A stretch of DNA of 45,590 nt from an uncultured Mediterraneibacter sp. (lineage in GTDB: Bacteria > Bacillota > Clostridia > Lachnospirales > Lachnospiraceae): positions 1 to 45,590 of the forward strand of contig CALWDM010000015.1 in assembly GCA_944376695.1 (NCBI GenBank), in the 5' to 3' direction. Below, piece after piece: positions 40,947-45,590 of the stretch (its first letter is position 1; every line of letters starts with the position of its first letter). Under the pieces are notes generated by a model, which did no database searches, had not been told where the DNA came from, and saw only the letters and a list, made by a program, of their open reading frames with translations. The position numbers and the translations under genes were made by a program.

Positions 40947-43211
40947 ATGAAGATTCAGGAAAGATTAGAGGCGTATCTGGGAAAGACGGTTTACCAGGCT
41001 TCCAATGAGGAAATCTATAACGGGCTTCTTACCATCGTGCAGGATATGGCGGCGGAGAAGGAGCGCACGGACAGTAAAAAGAAACTCTATTATATTTCGG
41101 CAGAGTTCCTGATCGGGAAGCTGCTCTCCAACAATATGATCAACCTGGGTATCTACCAGGAAGTAAAGGAGATGCTGGAAAAGAACGGAAAAGATATCTG
41201 TGAGATCGAGGAAGCGGAGGCCGAGCCGTCTCTCGGAAACGGCGGGCTTGGAAGGCTTGCCGCGTGTTTCCTTGACTCCATCGCGACGCTGGGACTCGCA
41301 GGGGATGGAATCGGGCTGAATTATCATCTGGGACTTTTCAAACAGGAGTTTAAAGACCATCTCCAGAAGGAAACGCCAAACCCGTGGATCGGGGAGAAGT
41401 CCTGGCTGAAAAAGACAGAGGTCATTTACCCGGTGGAGTTCAGAGGGCTGAAAGTGAATGCCAGGATGTATGACATCGAGGTGACAGGATATAACAACAA
41501 GACAAATAAACTGCATTTGTTTGACCTTGACTCTGTGGATGAGACGATCGTACATGACGGGATCGAGTTTGACAAAGAGGATATCCGGAAGAACCTGACT
41601 CTCTTCCTCTACCCGGACGACAGCGACGAGCAGGGGAGGCTGCTGCGTATCTACCAGCAGTATTTCATGGTCAGCGCGGGCGCGCAGCTTATCCTGGACG
41701 AGTGCGCGGCAAAGGGCTGTACGCTGTATGACCTGCCGGACTACGCGGTGATCCAGATCAATGACACCCATCCGACCATGGTGATCCCGGAGCTCATCCG
41801 CCTGCTCACAGCGCGGGGGATGGATATGGACGACGCGGTAAACGTGGCGGCGAAGACATGCGCTTACACAAATCACACCATTCTTGCGGAAGCGCTGGAG
41901 AAATGGCCGGTTTCTTATCTTAAGAAAGTAGTTCCCCAGCTTGTGCCGATCATTGAGATCCTGGACGACAAGGTGAGGAGAAAATTTGAGGATGAGAGCG
42001 TTGCCGTCATTGACCGGAATGATACCGTGCACATGGCGCATATTGACATCCACTATGGGTTCAGCGTCAACGGCGTCGCTGCGCTGCACACAGAGATCCT
42101 GAAAAATTCCGAGCTGAACAACTTCTATAAGATCTATCCGGAGAAGTTCAATAATAAGACAAACGGCATTACATTCCGCCGGTGGCTGCTGCACTGCAAT
42201 CCGCGTCTCGCCGGATTCCTGGACGAGACGATCGGGGAGGGATATAAAAAGGACGCCGGTGAACTCAGGAAGCTGCTTGCATTCAAAGACGACGATAAAG
42301 TCCTGGACCGGCTCCTTGAGATCAAGCAAAGAAATAAAGAAGAACTTGCAGCTTACCTGAAGGAGACGCAGGGGATCGAGATCAGCCCTGACACGATCTT
42401 TGATATCCAGGTGAAACGCCTCCACGAGTACAAACGCCAGCAGCTCAACGCCCTGTATATCATCGACAAATATCTGGAGATCAAAGCAGGGAAGATCCCC
42501 TCAGTGCCGGTGACAGCGATCTTCGGGGCAAAGGCGGCTCCCGCGTATGTGATCGCCAAAGATATCATCCACCTGATTCTCTGCCTTCAGGAGATCATCA
42601 ACAATGACCCGGAGGTGAGCCCGTACCTGAAGGTAGTCATGGTAGAAAACTACAATGTGACAAAAGCAGGGAAACTGATCCCCGCATGTGATATTTCTGA
42701 GCAGATCTCCCTTGCATCCAAAGAGGCGAGCGGTACGGGCAACATGAAGTTTATGCTGAACGGTGCGGTGACCCTGGGAACGGAGGACGGCGCGAACGTA
42801 GAGATCCACGAAGCTGTGGGCGATGACAATATCTTCGTATTCGGAGCCTCCAGCGACGAGGTCATCGGGCACTATGCAAAGGCGGACTATATAGCAAGGA
42901 CTTACTATGAAGAGAATCCGGCGATCAGGGCTGCCGTTGACTTCATCACCGGCGACGAGATGCTGGAGATCGGCTGCGGGGAGAATCTGACAAGGCTGAA
43001 AAATGAGCTCATCAACAAAGACTGGTTCATGACGCTGCTTGATTTTGACTCTTACAAGGAGACAAAAGAAAAGGCGCTGGCGGCTTACGCGGACAGAAAG
43101 ACATGGGCGAAGATGATGCTGGTCAATATCGCGGAAGCGGGATTTTTCTCCTCCGACAGGACGATCAGGGAGTATAACACAGATATCTGGAAATTACAGG
43201 AGGAAAAATAA
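40947..43211 (+). CDS. glgP: Glycogen/starch phosphorylase
   Basis: The 754-residue phosphorylase releases glucose-1-phosphate from alpha-1,4-glucans. The pyridoxal-phosphate region is [21 protein letters not shown] (Lys in NMKF) near residue 590. Substrate-site stretches include [32 protein letters not shown], and [13 protein letters not shown]. Length is a little below the animal and E. coli enzymes, as expected of the short bacterial form. ATG 40947 has AAAGGAG 8 nt upstream; an upstream extension to 40866 runs back into the repeat element. The malQ gene follows after 1 nt. Confidence 0.95.
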   Translation: MKIQERLEAYLGKTVYQASNEEIYNGLLTIVQDMAAEKERTDSKKKLYYISAEFLIGKLLSNNMINLGIYQEVKEMLEKNGKDICEIEEAEAEPSLGNGGLGRLAACFLDSIATLGLAGDGIGLNYHLGLFKQEFKDHLQKETPNPWIGEKSWLKKTEVIYPVEFRGLKVNARMYDIEVTGYNNKTNKLHLFDLDSVDETIVHDGIEFDKEDIRKNLTLFLYPDDSDEQGRLLRIYQQYFMVSAGAQLILDECAAKGCTLYDLPDYAVIQINDTHPTMVIPELIRLLTARGMDMDDAVNVAAKTCAYTNHTILAEALEKWPVSYLKKVVPQLVPIIEILDDKVRRKFEDESVAVIDRNDTVHMAHIDIHYGFSVNGVAALHTEILKNSELNNFYKIYPEKFNNKTNGITFRRWLLHCNPRLAGFLDETIGEGYKKDAGELRKLLAFKDDDKVLDRLLEIKQRNKEELAAYLKETQGIEISPDTIFDIQVKRLHEYKRQQLNALYIIDKYLEIKAGKIPSVPVTAIFGAKAAPAYVIAKDIIHLILCLQEIINNDPEVSPYLKVVMVENYNVTKAGKLIPACDISEQISLASKEASGTGNMKFMLNGAVTLGTEDGANVEIHEAVGDDNIFVFGASSDEVIGHYAKADYIARTYYEENPAIRAAVDFITGDEMLEIGCGENLTRLKNELINKDWFMTLLDFDSYKETKEKALAAYADRKTWAKMMLVNIAEAGFFSSDRTIREYNTDIWKLQEEK

Positions 43212-43212
43212 A

Positions 43213-44781
43213 ATGAAAAGAGCAGGAGGAATCTTACTGCCCGTATTTTCCCTGCCGTCAGAGCATGGGATCGGATGCTTCTCAGAGGAAGCTTATCAAT
43301 TCGTGGATATGCTGAAAAAAGCGGGACAGAGTTACTGGCAGATCCTGCCGCTTGGACCGACTGGTTACGGGGATTCCCCGTACCAGTCTTTCTCCACGTA
43401 TGCGGGCAATCCCTATTTTATCGATCTCGGGACTCTGGTCAGCGAGGGGCTTCTGACAGAGGAGGAGAGCAGAGCGTATGACGGGGATGAGAAGGCGGAG
43501 AAAGCCGGTCAGGAGAAGAGCGATTACGGAAAGATCAATTATGAGAAGCTCTATAAGACAAGGTTCAAAGTGCTGAAAAAAGCGTATGAACGGTTCCGCG
43601 GCCGTCTGGCAGACGGATATCACGAACCACATCAGGAAGGACGCTTCGAAGGATGTCATGAGCGGGAGGATTATGAGCGCTTTGTAAGTGAAAATGCCTT
43701 CTGGCTGGACGATTACAGCCTGTACATGGCAGTCAAAGACAAGAACAGCGGTGTGAGCTGGAATGAGTGGGACGCTCCGCTCAAGAACAGGGAAGAGGAA
43801 GCGCTGTCAGCGGCAAGAGAAGAACTGGCGGAGGAGATCAGCTTCTACAAATTCCAGCAGTATGAGTTTGACCGCCAGTGGAAGAAGCTTCACGCCTACG
43901 CCAACGAGCAGGGCGTGAAGATCATCGGGGATATTCCCATCTATGTGGCGTTTGACAGCGCGGATACATGGGCGGCGCCCCAGATGTTCCAGTTCGATGA
44001 GAACAACGAGCCCACAGGGGTGGCAGGATGCCCGCCGGATGCATTTTCCGCTACGGGACAGCTCTGGGGCAATCCGCTGTATGACTGGGAATACCACAAG
44101 CGCACAGGGTATGAGTGGTGGATCCGCAGGATCGAGCACTGCCTGAAATTATATGATGTCGTGCGGATCGATCATTTCCGGGGATTTGACGAGTATTACT
44201 CGATCCCATACGGGGAGAAGACCGCCGTAATCGGAAAGTGGATGCCAGGCCCCGGTATGGATCTTTTCCGCGCGATCGAGGAAAAGCTGGGGCGGCCGGA
44301 GATTATTGCGGAGGATCTGGGCTTCCTCACGCCGAGTGTCCTTAAGCTTCTCAAGGACAGCGGATTTCCGGGAATGAAGGTGCTCCAGTTCGCGTTCGAC
44401 GCGAGAGAGTCCTCAAACTATCTCCCGCACACATATCCGGCGAACTGTGTCGTCTACACCGGCACCCACGACAATGACACCACAAGGGGCTGGTATCATG
44501 AGGTCGGGAAATATGCCAGAGATTTCGCGAAGGAATATATGTGCAAGCCGAGGCTGGACGAAGACAGCCTGGCAGGAGACTTTATCAGCCTGGCAATGGG
44601 AAGCGTTGCGGATCTGTGCGTGATCCCCATGCAGGATTACCTCGGCCTCGGAAGCGAGGCGCGCATCAATATCCCGTCCACACTTGGCGGCAACTGGATG
44701 TGGAGGATGAAGAAAGGACAGTTTGACGAAGAGACGGCAGAGGAGATACTCAGAGTGACGAAACTCTACGGGAGGATATAA
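43213..44781 (+). CDS. malQ: 4-alpha-glucanotransferase (amylomaltase)
   Basis: This 522-residue GH77 enzyme rearranges maltodextrins to provide longer chains for GlgP. Catalytic regions are visible: VRIDHFRGFDEYYSIP (nucleophile Asp), IIAEDLGFLTP (acid/base Glu) and YTGTHDNDTTRGWY (third Asp). The N-terminus RAGGILLPVFSLPSEHGIGCF and GQSYWQILPLGPTGYGDSPY are family hallmarks. It begins 1 nt after the glgP stop, with AGGAGG inside the end of glgP, so the two are cotranscribed. Confidence 0.95.
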   Translation: MKRAGGILLPVFSLPSEHGIGCFSEEAYQFVDMLKKAGQSYWQILPLGPTGYGDSPYQSFSTYAGNPYFIDLGTLVSEGLLTEEESRAYDGDEKAEKAGQEKSDYGKINYEKLYKTRFKVLKKAYERFRGRLADGYHEPHQEGRFEGCHEREDYERFVSENAFWLDDYSLYMAVKDKNSGVSWNEWDAPLKNREEEALSAAREELAEEISFYKFQQYEFDRQWKKLHAYANEQGVKIIGDIPIYVAFDSADTWAAPQMFQFDENNEPTGVAGCPPDAFSATGQLWGNPLYDWEYHKRTGYEWWIRRIEHCLKLYDVVRIDHFRGFDEYYSIPYGEKTAVIGKWMPGPGMDLFRAIEEKLGRPEIIAEDLGFLTPSVLKLLKDSGFPGMKVLQFAFDARESSNYLPHTYPANCVVYTGTHDNDTTRGWYHEVGKYARDFAKEYMCKPRLDEDSLAGDFISLAMGSVADLCVIPMQDYLGLGSEARINIPSTLGGNWMWRMKKGQFDEETAEEILRVTKLYGRI

Positions 44782-44822
44782 ATCTGCATTTGCGGGGGAG
44801 CTTTCCCGGTGGCGAAACGTCC

Positions 44823-45095
44823 GAAAACACCGAAGCGGATGTGTCGAAGACGTATTCAGCGCGGGGATATGGCTGGCATCGGCTCCGCTCCATGAGGCAG
44901 GAAAAACTACGAAATCCGGGACTATGCTAAATACAGAAATCAGCAGGCGGCAACTCGGCTTCGCCTCAGACAGTCCGCCTGCTGATTTCAACGCATAGTC
45001 CCGGATTTCTACTTTTTCCAGGCCTCATTCCGAAGTCGCCTCAACCACCCATATCCCCGCGCTGAATGGGTTCGAAAAGACGCTTCGCTGTTTTC
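44823..45095. repeat. Large palindromic repeat (about 270 nt) enclosing family A copy 2
   Basis: Outer arms GAAAACACCGAAGCG (44823-44837) and CGCTTCGCTGTTTTC (45081-45095) pair. A 19-bp perfect block, ATTCAGCGCGGGGATATGG, at 44854-44872 mirrors 45049-45067. The inner core GAAATCCGGGACTATGC (44911-44927) mirrors GCATAGTCCCGGATTTC, and CAGCAGGCGG mirrors CCGCCTGCTG. The inner hundred bases are a second copy of the element at 34583-34693. No ORF crosses it. It could be a non-autonomous mobile element or a very long structured RNA. Confidence 0.85.
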
Positions 45096-45410
45096 TGGTT
45101 TGCTCAGGACGGATACAACAAGAGACGAACTTTTCCGCCAAACGATAAAATCCCCCTTGCTGGCAGAATTCTATAACAGGCCCGGCTTGCTGGGTCAAAT
45201 CGAACGGCGAACCCTCTCCCGGAAGTCCACGGCACCTTACGTTCTGGATAAATTTCCGTTACGCCGTTGAAGCTCCCTTCTCGTCCCCCGTTTCAAGATC
45301 CTGCATTTGCCTGCGGGGGCCTTCTGATCGGATGCACGCAGAAAACCACCCCTTTGATGCATCCTTCGCGGCGGACGGGGATATGGCGGCGGTGACTTGG
45401 AGTAATCTGC
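45096..45410. other. Non-coding tract
   Basis: No credible gene is seen. CTGCATTTGC near 45301 echoes CTGCATTTGC near 44785, each followed by a G-run, suggesting related repeat debris. GGATGCA and TGCATCC (about 45330-45363) form a short dyad. Confidence 0.4.
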
Positions 45411-45527
45411 CGGAAAGACTTAAAGGGAGAAAGCGTGGCGTTAATTGTCAGGCGGATGCCTGAGGCGGAGCCGAATCTCCACCGGACAATTGCTTTTCGC
45501 CATGCTTCCTCCCTTTTACGTCTTTCC
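45411..45527. repeat. Palindromic intergenic element, family B
   Basis: GGAAAGACTTAAAGGGAG with AAGCGTGGCG and AATTGTC on the left mirrors GACAATT, CGCCATGCTT, CTCCC and ACGTCTTTCC on the right, with a few mismatches. An inner hairpin (CAGGCGGATGCCTGAGG) fills the centre. The ends GGAAAGAC/GTCTTTCC are perfect. The frame on the minus strand through it is an artefact of the palindrome. Confidence 0.75.
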
Positions 45528-45590
45528 GTGTGTCCAGCCAAGCTGGACCATACTTGCCGGTGTGAGTCCGGTCACAGTAATCGCCAGTGA
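45528..45590 (+). mobile_element. Possible 5' end of a group II intron, cut by the window edge
   Basis: The text begins GTGTG, matching the GUGYG 5' consensus of group II introns. It forms the hairpin GTCCAGC-CAA-GCTGGAC (45532-45548) and then GCCGGTGTGAGTCCGGTCA, which looks like the early domain I GGUG..AGUCC stretch of bacterial introns. It abuts the end of the family B palindrome. No reverse transcriptase is visible because the window ends, so the call is tentative. Confidence 0.35.

Noticed and set aside
40965-42425. 486-codon minus-strand frame opposite glgP
   Set aside because: Shadow of glycogen phosphorylase. No ribosome binding site and no recognisable motif.
45293-45541. 82-codon minus-strand frame near the right end
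   Set aside because: It crosses the family B palindrome and the intron-like start. Its basic low-information translation fits repeat DNA, not a gene.
1-45590. CRISPR arrays, tRNA or rRNA genes
   Set aside because: No regularly spaced direct repeats of CRISPR type were seen, and no tRNA or rRNA signature was recognised by reading. A tRNAscan or Infernal run was not possible.

Overview
The window looks like a chromosomal stretch from an anaerobic Gram-positive gut bacterium of the Lachnospiraceae / Clostridium cluster XIVa type. The evidence is strong AGGAGG ribosome binding sites, frequent TTG/GTG starts, moderately high GC in core genes, an oxygen-sensitive CooS-type CO dehydrogenase, and a type IV pilus locus with no outer-membrane secretin. 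The species cannot be named from sequence alone.

Layout. (1) 1-340: a small type I toxin-antitoxin-like unit, a 30-residue holin-like membrane peptide facing a convergent antisense RNA. (2) 671-3022: a compatible-solute/ergothioneine-type ABC importer, with a fused permease/binding protein and an ATPase. (3) 3050-6500: an AT-richer scar of mobile DNA. It holds a DUF2442 remnant with an internal deletion, a Bro-N antirepressor-like gene, three consecutive hairpins, a truncated MerR regulator and a MATE efflux pseudogene behind a MerR-type 19-bp-spacer promoter. (4) 6600-25127: a type IV pilus locus. In order it encodes a PilX-like protein, the major pilin, an attenuator-like terminator, three minor pilins, a PilM-PilN fusion, PilO, PilB, PilT, PilC, PilD, a thioredoxin-fold lipoprotein, an AgrC-like kinase, an unusual 662-residue protein with helicase-like vestiges, a 947-residue prepilin-adhesin and a LytTR response regulator. 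(5) 25130-29195: an Rrf2 regulator with three cysteines and a CooS / CooF / FAD-NAD oxidoreductase operon. (6) 29317-30369: tandemly duplicated small membrane proteins. (7) 30409-34579: livHMGF without a binding protein, then a cytidylate-kinase-like gene. (8) 34743-39734: a methyltransferase, Hsp33, NAD synthetase and a molybdopterin-binding protein. (9) 39788-44781: an AraC regulator divergent from glycogen phosphorylase and 4-alpha-glucanotransferase. (10) 44782-45590: a non-coding tract of palindromic repeats ending in what may be the 5' end of a group II intron.

How the parts work together. PilB and PilT should drive extension and retraction of fibres made from pilins processed by PilD. 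Several pilins carry paired cysteines, and a CxxC lipoprotein is encoded in the same operon, so pilus disulfide handling is plausible. The AgrC-like kinase and LytTR regulator bracket the adhesin gene and probably form one signalling pair. CooS, CooF and the oxidoreductase would pass electrons from CO oxidation to NAD(P) or a related acceptor. GlgP and MalQ degrade glycogen or maltodextrin.

The least ordinary features are the composite pilus locus with its adhesin module, the palindromic repeat family whose two copies show compensatory base changes, and the compact toxin/antisense unit at the left edge. All calls come from reading the sequence; no database search was run.
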